Assembly: GCF_015070375.1 (NCBI RefSeq)
Contig: NZ_JADCLL010000004.1
Coordinates: 186,001 to 250,000 of the forward strand
DNA length: 64,000 bases
Direction of reading: 5' to 3'
Source of the DNA: Nocardioides kribbensis
GTDB lineage: Bacteria; Actinomycetota; Actinomycetes; Propionibacteriales; Nocardioidaceae
This document shows positions 43,817 through 53,044 of this stretch, in pieces. A program made the position numbers and the translations under genes. Position 1 is the stretch's first letter, and each line of letters opens with the position of its first letter. Under the pieces are notes generated by a model. It searched no databases, had not been told where the DNA came from, and saw only the letters and a program-made list of their open reading frames with translations.

Positions 43817-45249
43817 GCCGTCGACCCGGCCCCGTCGTCGCCCGTGACCCCCGTGGCGCCCGTGCTGCCGTCGTCGGCGTCCTCCGCGCGGGCCCGGGAG
43901 CGGCCGCGGCGCGAGGTCTGCGCCGAGGAGCCGGGGCGACGGCTGCGCACGCGCACCGGGCCGACCAGTCGCGGCCCCGAGAGCCTGACCTCGAGCTTCT
44001 GCGCCTCGCGCTTGAGGGGCTGGGCGACGTACTCCCCGAGGATGACGCCCGCGGCCAGCGCGATCGCGACCGAGGCCGCGGTGACCATGGCCAGCAGGCC
44101 CTCGGAGCTGTCGCGGCGCCCGCCCTCGGCCAGCAGCGTGAGGCCGCGGTAGATCGAGATCCCGGGCAGCATCGGCACGATCGCCGAGACCACGACCACC
44201 AGCGGGGGCACCCGCATCCGGCCGGCGACGGCGAAGGCGACGAGGCCGACGAAGAAGGCCGCGGTGCCGACCGACCACGCCCGCCCCAGGCCCGGCTGGG
44301 CCAGCGACGTCGAGATGCCCATGGCCACCGCGGCGATGCCCGCGATCGGGGCGAGGATGCGCCCCGGGGAGTAGGAGGCGAAGGCGAAGGCCGCAGCGGC
44401 CAGCGCCGAGCCCACGATCATCAGCCCCACGCTCTGGATGTCGACGCGGCCGGGGTCGATCTCGGGGATCTGGACACCGACCACGTTGGCCAGGCTGAGC
44501 CCGCCGCTGACCCCGGCGATGATGCCGGCCGTGGCCAGGATCGCCTCGGTCAGCCGGGCGCCGGCGGTGATGTAGAAGCCGGTCAGGGCGTCCTGGAGCC
44601 CGCCCATGAAGCCGACGCCGGCCAGCAGCATGACGATGTTGGCCGTGATGACCAGCGAGACGTCGATGCTCAGCGGGCTGGCCGCGGCGGCCGCGGCGAT
44701 CAGCGTCGCGGCGCCCGCACCGGCGACCTGCTGGTAGAAGGCCGGCATCCGGCGCTTGGCCATGCGCAGCTGGAGCCGGTCGATGGTGACCGCGCTGAGC
44801 AGGGCCAGCACGACCACGGCCGCGTCGCCGCCGAGCTGCATCGCCACGCCGGCGCTCATCGCGGCCCAGGCCCCGGTGACGGCCCAGCGGGGCCGGTCGT
44901 GACCGGTGGAGACGATGCGGCCGAGCTCGGCCCGGGCCTGGCGCAGGTCGAGGTCCTCGCGTAGGACGTCGCGCACGAGGTGGTCGACGCGGGTGAGGTG
45001 CTGGTAGTCGATGACGCGCTGCTTGACCTGGCGCGTGGCGATCACCGGGGGCTCGTCGGGGCTGGTCTGGTGCGACATCTCCAGGGAGGTGAAGGTGATG
45101 TCGCACTCGGCCTGCCAGAAGCCGAGGGCGCGCGCCAGCGAGAGCATCGTCGCGGTCACGTCGGCCGCGCCGGCGCCCGAGGACAGCAGCACCTCCCCCA
45201 CCCGGAGACAGAAGTCCAGGGTCAGGTTCAGCTCACGGTTCTCCGACAT
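43804..45249 (-). CDS. Threonine/serine exporter family protein (ThrE-like)
   Basis: A 481-residue membrane protein with both halves of the exporter: the N-terminal DUF1212 (ThrE) domain, including a hydrophilic first 140 residues with LLSSGAGAADV and about five helices, then the C-terminal DUF3815-type half with another five. It should move threonine or serine out with the proton gradient, as in Corynebacterium. The tail is basic, then Asp/Gly/Thr-rich and probably disordered. The ATG at 45249 starts MSENRELN, preceded by no clear ribosome site. Confidence 0.87.
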   Translation of the reverse strand: MSENRELNLTLDFCLRVGEVLLSSGAGAADVTATMLSLARALGFWQAECDITFTSLEMSHQTSPDEPPVIATRQVKQRVIDYQHLTRVDHLVRDVLREDLDLRQARAELGRIVSTGHDRPRWAVTGAWAAMSAGVAMQLGGDAAVVVLALLSAVTIDRLQLRMAKRRMPAFYQQVAGAGAATLIAAAAAASPLSIDVSLVITANIVMLLAGVGFMGGLQDALTGFYITAGARLTEAILATAGIIAGVSGGLSLANVVGVQIPEIDPGRVDIQSVGLMIVGSALAAAAFAFASYSPGRILAPIAGIAAVAMGISTSLAQPGLGRAWSVGTAAFFVGLVAFAVAGRMRVPPLVVVVSAIVPMLPGISIYRGLTLLAEGGRRDSSEGLLAMVTAASVAIALAAGVILGEYVAQPLKREAQKLEVRLSGPRLVGPVRVRSRRPGSSAQTSRRGRSRARAEDADDGSTGATGVTGDDGAGSTAQPG

Positions 45250-45337
45250 GGCCGCGATGCTCGCAGGGCCTGCCCCGGGCAGGCCAAACTCCGCCGCTGC
45301 GATCTGCCTCACGCCGGCCGTGTGGTTCGCTGGGCGC

Positions 45338-46465
45338 GTGCGCATCGACTTCCACGGGTCGCCGACCCCCACGCTCGGGGTGGAGTGGGAGCTCGCGCTG
45401 GTCGACAAGACCGACCGCGACCTGACCCACTGCGCCGCCGACCTCTCCGCCCTCGCCGGGCCCCGGCTGCCCCACCCCGAGCGGCTCCACAAGGAGCTGC
45501 TGCGCAACACCGTCGAGGCGGTGACGGGCATCTGTGACACCGTCGGGGACGCCGTCGAGGACCTCCGCGCCACCCTGGAGGCGGTCGTGCCGGCCGCCGA
45601 CGAGCTGGGCGTGGACCTCTACGGCGGTGGCACCCACCCCTTCGCCTCCTGGACCACCCAGCAGCTCAGCGAGGGCCACCGCTACGAGGAGCTGATCAAC
45701 CGCACCCAGTGGTGGGGCCGGCAGATGCTGATCTGGGGCGTGCACGTGCACGTCGGCCTGCCCGAGCGGCGCCGGGTGATGCCGGTGCTGTCGTCGCTGC
45801 TTAACCACTACCCCCACCTGCAGGCCCTCTCGGCCTCCTCCCCGATCTGGGCCGGGGTCGACACCGGCTACGCCTCCAACCGGGCGCTCATGTTCCAGCA
45901 GCTGCCGACGGCGGGGCTGCCCTTCCAGTTCGCGACCTGGGAGGAGTTCGAGCGCTTCGCCCGCGACCAGCTCACCACCGGCGTGATCGACGACCTCTCC
46001 GAGATCCGCTGGGACGTGCGGCCCGCCGCCCACCTCGGCACCCTCGAGAGCCGGGTGTGCGACGGCGTCTCCACCTTCTCCGACCTCGCGGCGCTGACCG
46101 CGCTCACCCAGTGCCTCGTGGTCGACCTCGACACCCGGCTGGCCGCCGGCGAGGAGCTGCCCACCATGCCGCCGTGGCACGTGCAGGAGAACAAGTGGCG
46201 CGCGGCGCGCTACGGCCTCGAGGCCATCGTGATCCTCGACGAGCACTCCACCGAGCGCCTGGTCACCGACGACCTGGCCGACCTGCTGGAGCGCCTCGCC
46301 CCGGTGGCGGAGCGGCTGGGCTGCTCCGAGGAGCTCGCCCTGGTCGGTGACATCCCCCGCCGGGGCGCCTCCTACCAGCGCCAGCGGGCGGTGGCCGAGC
46401 GCACCGGCGGCGACCTCGTGGCGGTCGTCGACTCGGTGGTGCAGGAGCTGCGCGCCGAGCTGTGA
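45338..46465 (+). CDS. Carboxylate-amine ligase, GCS2 family (YbdK-like)
   Basis: A 375-residue ATP-dependent ligase of the glutamate-cysteine ligase 2 family. LGVEWELALVD near the start is the family's ATP/Mg segment, and GGTHPFASW, WGVHVHVGLP and SNRALMFQQLP are further marks. Members join a carboxylate to an amine; E. coli YbdK makes gamma-glutamylcysteine weakly. An actinobacterium using mycothiol would not need glutathione, so another product is likely. GTG 45338 was chosen because the conserved reading starts there. Confidence 0.88.
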   Translation: MRIDFHGSPTPTLGVEWELALVDKTDRDLTHCAADLSALAGPRLPHPERLHKELLRNTVEAVTGICDTVGDAVEDLRATLEAVVPAADELGVDLYGGGTHPFASWTTQQLSEGHRYEELINRTQWWGRQMLIWGVHVHVGLPERRRVMPVLSSLLNHYPHLQALSASSPIWAGVDTGYASNRALMFQQLPTAGLPFQFATWEEFERFARDQLTTGVIDDLSEIRWDVRPAAHLGTLESRVCDGVSTFSDLAALTALTQCLVVDLDTRLAAGEELPTMPPWHVQENKWRAARYGLEAIVILDEHSTERLVTDDLADLLERLAPVAERLGCSEELALVGDIPRRGASYQRQRAVAERTGGDLVAVVDSVVQELRAEL

Positions 46466-46489
46466 CCCGGCCCGCCCGCCCCACCCGGC

Positions 46490-47590
46490 TCAGCGCGGCG
46501 GAGGGGGCAGCGCGTCGGTCGACTCCAGCTGCGAGAGCCCGGTGAGCATGAGCAGGTCGACGACGACGGAGCGCAGCTGGGCCAGCACGACCTCGGCGGT
46601 CATCTCCTCGGCGCGCTCGACCGAGCCGGTGGCCATGCCCACCGCCAGCAGCGCGGGCATCGCCGCGGTGGGCTGGCGGTCCTGGGTGAGCTCCTCGACC
46701 ACCACGTCGACGGCGTCGGCGAGGTCGCGGGCCAGCGCGGAGTAGGAGGTGGGCACCGGTCGGCGGTGGTAGGCGGCGACCGCGACCTGGCGCACCAGCA
46801 CCCGGGTGCTGCGCATCGCGCGGTCCATCGGGCCCACCAGCTCCGCCATGCGCCGGATGCCCGGCTTGTGCCGCACCCGGAACGGCGAGGACGCCACGAT
46901 GGCCATGCCCTCGTCGGCCGCCGACTGGAGCTGGCGGATGAGCGCGTCGGTGCTGCGGGCGTCGTCGAGCAGGGCCATGCCGCGCTCGACCTCGCCGTCG
47001 ACCATGACGTCGGCGGCGCCGCGCAGGAGCTCGGCGACCTTGCGCAGCACGACGGCGGCCTGCTCGCGCGGGCGCCGCAGCGCCGCCGCCGGCACCACCG
47101 TGGCCGCCACCAGGGCGACGCCGCCCCCGATGAGGGCGTCGGTCCACCGGGTCAGCGAGGCGCCCGACCCCGGCAGCAGGGCCACGACGAAGATCGACTG
47201 GATCGCGGCCTGGTTGACGAAGAGGGTGCCCGCGTCGAGCAGCACCGCTGCGGTCATGGCGAGGGCCACGATGAGCCCCAGCTGCCAGGCGCCGCCGCCG
47301 AGCCAGACGATGAGCAGGTCGGCCAGCAGCACCCCGATGGCCACGCCCGCCGTCACCTCCGCCACCCGGCGCAGCCGCTGGCCGTAGGAGGTGCCGAGGC
47401 TGACCACCGCGGCGATGGGCGCGAAGACGGGCACGTCGTGACCCAGCAGGTCGCTGGCGATGAGCCAGGCGACGGCGGCGGCCACCGCGCACTGGAGGAT
47501 CTGCCAGCGCTTGGAGCGCCAGCGGGCGACCCGCACCCGCGCCGAGCTGCGCGAGCGGCTCCACACGAGGTCGAACGGCGGGGCCTCCAT
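46490..47590 (-). CDS. FUSC-family membrane protein
   Basis: A 366-residue protein with five to six membrane helices in the first 170 residues (ILQCAVAAAVAWLIA onward) then a cytoplasmic helical half. The family is related to the fusaric acid resistance/aromatic acid exporters (AaeB); the substrate is unknown. It converges on the carboxylate-amine ligase gene with 24 bp between. CACGAT, 7 nt before the ATG, might be a weak -10 box. Confidence 0.82.
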   Translation of the reverse strand: MEAPPFDLVWSRSRSSARVRVARWRSKRWQILQCAVAAAVAWLIASDLLGHDVPVFAPIAAVVSLGTSYGQRLRRVAEVTAGVAIGVLLADLLIVWLGGGAWQLGLIVALAMTAAVLLDAGTLFVNQAAIQSIFVVALLPGSGASLTRWTDALIGGGVALVAATVVPAAALRRPREQAAVVLRKVAELLRGAADVMVDGEVERGMALLDDARSTDALIRQLQSAADEGMAIVASSPFRVRHKPGIRRMAELVGPMDRAMRSTRVLVRQVAVAAYHRRPVPTSYSALARDLADAVDVVVEELTQDRQPTAAMPALLAVGMATGSVERAEEMTAEVVLAQLRSVVVDLLMLTGLSQLESTDALPPPPR

Positions 47591-47650
47591 GGTCCTGATC
47601 GTGCCAGACCCCGAGGCCCCGCCGTGGCCGGAGCGGCGCGGGCGGACGAC

Positions 47651-47983
47651 CTAGCGGTGGGCCCAGTCGAGGGCCTGCTGGAGGTCGGCGAGGTCGCGGT
47701 ACCAGACCCGCACCTCGGTGCGGCAGCGCACCCGCGCGACCCGTGTGTCGTACTCCCCGCACTCGGCCGCGGCCTCGGAGTCGGTGGGCGGGTAGAGCGC
47801 GGTGCCGTCGTAGTGGTGGACGCCGAAGCCGTTGGCGGCGTCGCCGGTCACCTCGACGATGGTGTCGGGCGGCGGCTCCGCCGGCGCCTGGGTGCCGTTG
47901 CTGGCGCCCGGCAGCAGCAGGCCGACCCCTGCCACGGCACCGGCGAGGCCGACCAGGGCGGTGACCCGGGCCGGGGACCTCAC
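47651..47983 (-). CDS. Small secreted protein, paralogue A
   Basis: A 110-residue protein with an N-terminal hydrophobic signal (VTALVGLAGAVAGVGLLLPG) and a mature part with DTIVEVTGDAANGFGVHHYDG, two Cys (AAECGEY and VRCRTEV) that could form one disulfide, and VWYRDLADLQQALDWAHR at the end. The next gene encodes the same fold. Family unknown. The GTG overlaps the stop of paralogue B (GTGA), so the pair is coupled. Confidence 0.72.
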   Translation of the reverse strand: MRSPARVTALVGLAGAVAGVGLLLPGASNGTQAPAEPPPDTIVEVTGDAANGFGVHHYDGTALYPPTDSEAAAECGEYDTRVARVRCRTEVRVWYRDLADLQQALDWAHR

Positions 47984-48318
47984 GCCGCGCTCCGGGCCCA
48001 CTTCAGCGCCTGCTTGGTGTCGGCGAGGTCGCGGTACCACGTCTTGACCTTGGTGCGGCAGCGCGCCTGCCCGATCCGGGCGGGGTAGTCGGCGCAGTCG
48101 TCGAGGGCCTCGCGCAGGCGCGGGGGGAAGGCGGAGCTGCCGTCGTAGTACTTGATGCCGAAACCGGTCTGGGCGTCGCCGGTGACCCTGACGATCGTGT
48201 CGGGCGCCGGCGGGGTGGGGTCGGCCTGGGCCGCGGCCACGCCAACGAGGGAGCCGGTGGTGGCGGCGAGCGTGAGGCCGGCCGCCGCGACGGCCAGGCG
48301 CAGGGTGGAGCTGGTCAT
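47980..48318 (-). CDS. Small secreted protein, paralogue B
   Basis: A 112-residue secreted protein: signal peptide 1-32 ending in AQA, then DTIVRVTGDAQTGFGIKYYDG, DDCADYPARIGQARCRTKVKTWYRDLADTKQALKWAR. It shares about half its residues with paralogue A over 80 positions, including both Cys and the WYRDLAD..QAL.WA end. A tandem duplication followed by divergence is the simplest reading. Function unknown. Good ribosome site GGGAGA before the ATG. Confidence 0.75.
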   Translation of the reverse strand: MTSSTLRLAVAAAGLTLAATTGSLVGVAAAQADPTPPAPDTIVRVTGDAQTGFGIKYYDGSSAFPPRLREALDDCADYPARIGQARCRTKVKTWYRDLADTKQALKWARSAA

Positions 48319-48487
48319 GGTGTCTCTCCCGAGGGTCGCGCACCGGGGGGATCCGGTGTCGACGACGACGCTAGGGAGATCCGGGCCCCGCCGGGCCCGC
48401 CCGCGGCCGCCTGGGGAGGGACCGACGGGCGCGGGCGCCTGTGGACGACTCGTGGGCCGGCCCGGGTCGGGCAGGGTCCGGCCGGGG

Positions 48488-49141
48488 TCAGCGTGCGAGG
48501 GTGACGGTCAGCGTGGTGTTGGTGCAGCCGTCGGCCACGGAGGCCAGCGCCGCCTTCTCCGCCGCGTCGACGCTGAGCCGCCAGCGGTGCTTGACCGCGA
48601 CGTACTCCGAGACGTAACGGCACACCTGCTGGGCCGGCAGCCACTCGGCGGGGTCCTGGTCGCTCTTGGCCTGGTTGACGTTGTCGGTGACCCCGACCAG
48701 CGAGCGGTGGTCGCCGAGGTCGTTGGCGTAGGCCTGGCGGGTCGCGCTCGACCAGGTGCGGGCGCCGGAGTCCCACGCCTCGGCCAGCGGCACCATGTGG
48801 TCGATGTCGACGTCGGAGGTGGCGGTCCACGACGCGCCGTCGTAGTAGGAGTACCAGCGCCCGCCCGACAGCGCGCAGCCCGAGCCGACCGTGACCGGGT
48901 CGTCGGCCTCGCTGATGAGCACCTCGTTGCGGGTGCTGCACCCGTCGCCGTCGGCGTCGATCCAGTGGGTGAACAGGTCGCGGGAGTAGCCCGTGCGCAC
49001 CTCGGTGGCGGTCGGCAGGTCGCTGACGGCGGTGCGCAGCGGCGCGGAGTAGTCGGCGGCGTGCGCCGCGCTCGGCAGCACGACCGCGCCCGCGGCGAGG
49101 GCCGCGGAGACGAGGACGGAGGGCAGGAGACGGCGGACCAC
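48488..49141 (-). CDS. Secreted HNH endonuclease-family protein (DUF1524-like)
   Basis: A 217-residue secreted nuclease-like protein: signal peptide about 1-27 (VSAALAAGAVVLPSAAHA), then a conserved region with GDGCSTRNEVL, the active-site DIDHMVPLAEAWDSGA near 111-126 (HNH His), GDHRSLVGVTDNVNQAKSDQ and EYVAVKHRW. Secreted members degrade DNA outside the cell or for nutrition. The GTG at 49141 follows GGGAG and matches the signal start; longer readings upstream lack sense. Confidence 0.85.
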   Translation of the reverse strand: MVRRLLPSVLVSAALAAGAVVLPSAAHAADYSAPLRTAVSDLPTATEVRTGYSRDLFTHWIDADGDGCSTRNEVLISEADDPVTVGSGCALSGGRWYSYYDGASWTATSDVDIDHMVPLAEAWDSGARTWSSATRQAYANDLGDHRSLVGVTDNVNQAKSDQDPAEWLPAQQVCRYVSEYVAVKHRWRLSVDAAEKAALASVADGCTNTTLTVTLAR

Positions 49142-49377
49142 GAGGGCTCCCGGGAGTCGGAGGGACGGCGTACGTCGAGCCTGCGGCCGCCGCCGGGGCC
49201 CGGCAAGACCCGCGCGCGAGGACGAGGGGAACCCCTCAGCCGGGGTGACGCACACCGCCCTGCGGTCGCCGTCACTTCGCCGTGAGTTCACCGTTCACCT
49301 TGTGGCGGCCGTCACGGCGAGACATCCTGGCCCCCGGGCCGCCGCCGAGCAGCCCCCTGCCAGCGAAAGGCCCCCTC
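49142..49377. other. Divergent intergenic region, nuclease / WS-DGAT
   Basis: 236 bp between the divergent HNH nuclease and wax ester synthase genes. It must contain both promoters, but I cannot point to convincing -10 or -35 boxes. A ribosome site GAAAGG precedes the wax ester synthase GTG. Confidence 0.4.
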
Positions 49378-50784
49378 GTGGTCACTCCGATCGACCCCAC
49401 CGCCACGGCGTTCCTGCTGGCCGAGAACCGTCACATGCCGATGCACGTGGGCGGGCTGCAGCTCTTCGAGAAGCCGGCCGGCGCGGGCCCTCACTACGTG
49501 CGCGAGATGTACGAGCAGATGCGCGACGTCGAGGAGATCGCACCGCTCTTCCTCAAGCGCCCCCACCGCTCGCTGCGCACCGCGGGCCAGCTGGTGTGGG
49601 TGCCCGACGAGGACTTCGACGTGGAGCACCACGTGCGCCACAGCGCGCTGCCGGAGCCGGGCCGCTACCGCGAGCTGTTCGAGCTGTGCTCGCGGCTGCA
49701 CTCCACGCGCCTGGCCTGGGAGCGCCCGCTGTGGGAGTCGCACGTCATCGAGGGCCTGGCCGACGGCAAGGTGGCGCTCTACACCAAGTCGCACCACGCG
49801 CTGGTCGACGGCGTCTCGGCGATGCGCCTGCTCCAGAGCGTGCTGGGCACCGACCCCGACGAGCGCGACATGCCCGCGCCGTGGGGCTACCGCCCGCCCA
49901 CCCGGTCGAAGGCGCTGGCCACCACCCGCGACCGCAGCCTCGCCGAGCTGCCGCTGCGGGCGGCGCGCACGGCGCTGGGCATCAGCGCCGAGGCCGCGGG
50001 CATGCCCTCGGCCCTGGTGCGGACCCTGGCCCGCGGGGTGCGCAACGAGACGACCACGGTCTCGCTGCGCACGCCGCGCACGATGTTCAACCGCCCGATC
50101 ACGGGCGCCCGACGCTTCGCGGCCCAGGACTGGCCGATCGAGCGGCTGCACGCCATCGGCCGGGCCACCGGCACGACCCTCAACGACGTGGTGCTCGCGA
50201 TGTGCAGCGGCGCGATGCGCGCCTACCTGCTCGAGCTCGACGCGCTGCCCGACCAGCCGATGGTGGCGATGGTGCCGGTGGGGCTGAACGCGAAGTCCTC
50301 CCACATCGCCTCCGCCGACGGCGGCAACGCCGTGGGCGCGGTGCTGGCCCAGCTGGCCACCCACCTCGAGGACCCGGCCGACCGGCTGCGCAGCATCCAC
50401 CGCTCCATGGTCGACGGCAAGGAGGCGCTGTCGTCGATGACGCCGACGCAGATCATCGCGATGACCGCGATGGGCCAGGCGCCGGCGATCATCCCGCCGC
50501 TGCTGCGGATGCAGGGCATCGTCCGCTCGCCCTACAACCTCATCATCAGCAACGTGCCGGGCCCCCGCACGACCCACTACTGGAACGGCGCGCGGATGAC
50601 GGGGGTCTACCCGCTGTCGATCCCGATCAACGGCATGGCCCTCAACATCACCTGCACCTCCTACGACGGCCAGATGGCCTTCGGCCTCACCGGCTGCCGC
50701 CGCACCGTGCCGCACCTGCAGCGGCTGCTGACCTTCCTCGAGGACGAGGTCGCGGCCCTGGAGAAGGCCGCCGGCGTGGAGTGA
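49378..50784 (+). CDS. Wax ester synthase/diacylglycerol acyltransferase (WS/DGAT)
   Basis: A 468-residue acyltransferase of the bifunctional WS/DGAT family that makes triacylglycerol or wax esters for storage. The catalytic motif HHALVDG lies at 139-145, and the PLWESHVIEGL (PLW motif), NDVVLAMCSGA (ND motif) and SNVPGP motifs are all present. GTG 49378 was chosen on GAAAGG upstream and the family's usual N-terminus (LTP.D..FLL). Together with the desaturase at 8-10 kb, this hints at neutral lipid metabolism in this strain. Confidence 0.93.
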   Translation: MVTPIDPTATAFLLAENRHMPMHVGGLQLFEKPAGAGPHYVREMYEQMRDVEEIAPLFLKRPHRSLRTAGQLVWVPDEDFDVEHHVRHSALPEPGRYRELFELCSRLHSTRLAWERPLWESHVIEGLADGKVALYTKSHHALVDGVSAMRLLQSVLGTDPDERDMPAPWGYRPPTRSKALATTRDRSLAELPLRAARTALGISAEAAGMPSALVRTLARGVRNETTTVSLRTPRTMFNRPITGARRFAAQDWPIERLHAIGRATGTTLNDVVLAMCSGAMRAYLLELDALPDQPMVAMVPVGLNAKSSHIASADGGNAVGAVLAQLATHLEDPADRLRSIHRSMVDGKEALSSMTPTQIIAMTAMGQAPAIIPPLLRMQGIVRSPYNLIISNVPGPRTTHYWNGARMTGVYPLSIPINGMALNITCTSYDGQMAFGLTGCRRTVPHLQRLLTFLEDEVAALEKAAGVE

Positions 50785-50802
50785 CCCGGGGTCGGCCACG
50801 GG

Positions 50803-51981
50803 TCAGGCGGGCGGCTCGATCCGCTCCTCCAGCCCGCCGCCGACGGTCTCGGCCACGGCGCGCAGCCGCGCCCGGGTGATGTCGGCGACCGTGACCAGGC
50901 CCGCGGCGTGGGCGTTGGACCCGACGCGGGTCGGCGCGGCCACGTCGACGCTCGTGCAGGCGCGGCTGCCGCCGTCGGCGGCGTTGGCCAGCGCCACCGC
51001 GTGGCCGGTGGTGCCGCTGCCGGCGAAGAAGTCGAGCACCCGCGCGTCGGCGGGCATCGTGGCGAGCACGCGGCGCAGCAGGCCGGTGGGCTTCGGCGAC
51101 TCGAAGACGTGGCCCACCAGCTCCTTGAGCTCGGCCACCGCGGTGTCGGTGGAGCCCACCTCCTCGGCCAGCCAGATCGTGGTCAGCTTCTTGCGCCGGC
51201 CCGGGTGCAGCCAGTCGCGCTGGAAGACGTCGACCCGCGGGCCGCGCACGCCGTTGACGGTGCGGCAGACGAGGTCGTCGGGGCGCTGGTCGATGAGGGG
51301 GCGGCTCCAGCGCCAGACCGCGGGCCGGCCGTCGCCGAAGACGGGCTCGATCTCCACCGCGCCGTCGAAGGGGGCGGTGGCGACGCGGCCGGTAACCGGG
51401 TCGCCCCACACCGCGAAGTGCAGCGTGCGGGAGGTGGTGGGGTTGAACTTCTTGTTGGTGTTGCGCAGCGGCAGGTGCCGGAAGCGCCGCCCCGTCGCGG
51501 CGTCGGTGAGCGGGAAGTCGCGCTCGTCGACGGTGTCGGGGCTGCTGGCCTGCAGCACGCAGCGGCGCGGGTCGCGGGCGTAGACCAGGAGGTACTCGTG
51601 GCTGGTGGCGAAGCCGCCGCCGAGCTGGCGGCCCTTGGGGTTGAGGTTGACCACGACCTGGGCCAGGAAGCCCTCCTCGCCCAGGACGTCGTCGAGCAGC
51701 AGCCGCAGGTGGGCCGCCTCGTGGTCGTCGATGCTGACGAAGAGCGCCCCGGTGTCGGCGAGCACGTCGCGGGCCGCCTCGAGGCGGGGGCGCATGAAGG
51801 CGGTCCAGGCGGCGTGGCGGCCCTCCCCGGGCGCGCCGCGGCGGTCGTCGGCGTAGGCGAAGGCGTGCCCGGTGTTGTAGGGCGGATCGATGTAGACCAG
51901 GTCGAAGACCTCGCCGCGCGCGGCGCACGCCCGCAGGACGGCGAGGTTGTCGCCCTCTACGAAGGTGTTCCACACCGGCAC
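50803..51981 (-). CDS. Site-specific DNA methyltransferase (N4/N6-type), solitary
   Basis: A 392-residue DNA methyltransferase. The catalytic DPPYNTG (about 35-41) comes before the AdoMet motif FFAGSGTTGHAV (about 325-336), the beta-class order shared with type III modification subunits. No restriction subunit or helicase gene is near, so it is either a solitary regulator-type methylase or an incomplete system. TAGGGT lies 7 nt before the GTG at 51981, supporting this start over an upstream ATG. Confidence 0.87.
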   Translation of the reverse strand: MPVWNTFVEGDNLAVLRACAARGEVFDLVYIDPPYNTGHAFAYADDRRGAPGEGRHAAWTAFMRPRLEAARDVLADTGALFVSIDDHEAAHLRLLLDDVLGEEGFLAQVVVNLNPKGRQLGGGFATSHEYLLVYARDPRRCVLQASSPDTVDERDFPLTDAATGRRFRHLPLRNTNKKFNPTTSRTLHFAVWGDPVTGRVATAPFDGAVEIEPVFGDGRPAVWRWSRPLIDQRPDDLVCRTVNGVRGPRVDVFQRDWLHPGRRKKLTTIWLAEEVGSTDTAVAELKELVGHVFESPKPTGLLRRVLATMPADARVLDFFAGSGTTGHAVALANAADGGSRACTSVDVAAPTRVGSNAHAAGLVTVADITRARLRAVAETVGGGLEERIEPPA

Positions 51982-52055
51982 GCCGCCGACCCTAGTGCGA
52001 CACCGCTGCGCCCGTCCGGCCACGCCGGTGTGGAGCGCCGGGTGAGAATGGCGCC

Positions 52056-52958
52056 GTGGGGTTCTCGCAACGACGCGCGCAGCGGCGCTGGGCCAGGGAG
52101 ATGGAGCGGCGCCTGCGCGAGCTCGACCGTCTCGACCAGGCCCACGGCCTGGGGGCGAGCCCGACCCACCGTCCCGTCCGGGAGCCGTGGGGCGCGCGCC
52201 GGCGTACGTCGGGGCCGCGCCGCGAGCGCCGCGCCCACGGGCCGGTGCTGCCGGGGCTGCTGGTGGCGGTCGTGGTGACCACGCTGCTGCTGATGCGCGA
52301 CCCGGGCGCCTTCGGCAACCGGATGCGCGACCTGCTGGGTCGCAACGACCGGCTGGGCGACCTCGTGGGCGTCGAGGACACCGGCGGGTCCTACGACTTC
52401 AGCCTCACCCAGCGCGGGGGCCGCCAGCCGGTGAGCTGGAACCCCTGCGAGCCGATCACCTACGTGGTCAACCCCGAGGGGGCGCCGGAGGGCTGGGAGG
52501 AGCTGGTCTCGGAGTCGGTGGCCGAGATCGAGGGGGCCACGGGCTTCCGGTTCAGCGACGAGGGGGTGACCGACGACCGCGACTTCGAGCGGCGCGAGAG
52601 CCTGCTCGGTCGGCCCGCGCCGGTGCTCATCGGCTGGTCCGACGCCGAGGAGGTGCCGCGCCTGGCCGGCGACGTCGCCGGGCTCGGCGGCAGCGCGACC
52701 AGCCAGGGCCTGGGCCGGCGCTACTACGTCACCGGCATGGTCGCCCTCGACACCGACGTCTACGACCGCCTCGCCGACGAGCCGGGCGGGCGCGAGCAGA
52801 TGCGCGCCATCCTGGTGCACGAGCTCGGCCACGTCGTGGGCCTGGGCCACGTCGACGACCCCGAGGAGCTGATGAACGCCGACAACCTGGGGCGCACCAC
52901 CCTGGGCGAGGGCGACCGCGAGGGTCTGGCCCGCCTGGGCTCGGTGCCCTGCTCCTGA
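52056..52958 (+). CDS. Membrane-anchored metzincin-like zinc protease
   Basis: A 300-residue protein: basic, disordered cytoplasmic N-terminus (first 60 residues), one membrane helix about 65-83, and an extracytoplasmic protease domain. The zinc motif HELGHVVGLGH places His 255, 259 and 265 and catalytic Glu 256, followed by a Met-turn candidate in ELMNA. The matrixin-like length suggests a peptidase acting outside the membrane. Target unknown. GAGAAT lies 6 nt before the GTG. Confidence 0.85.
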   Translation: MGFSQRRAQRRWAREMERRLRELDRLDQAHGLGASPTHRPVREPWGARRRTSGPRRERRAHGPVLPGLLVAVVVTTLLLMRDPGAFGNRMRDLLGRNDRLGDLVGVEDTGGSYDFSLTQRGGRQPVSWNPCEPITYVVNPEGAPEGWEELVSESVAEIEGATGFRFSDEGVTDDRDFERRESLLGRPAPVLIGWSDAEEVPRLAGDVAGLGGSATSQGLGRRYYVTGMVALDTDVYDRLADEPGGREQMRAILVHELGHVVGLGHVDDPEELMNADNLGRTTLGEGDREGLARLGSVPCS

Positions 52959-53044
52959 GGCGGCCGGCCCCCGTCGGTCCGGCGGCGCGTGACGTCGGTC
53001 TCGTTCGCGCGTTGAGGAGGCGTCGTCACCTCCGAGGAGCACCC

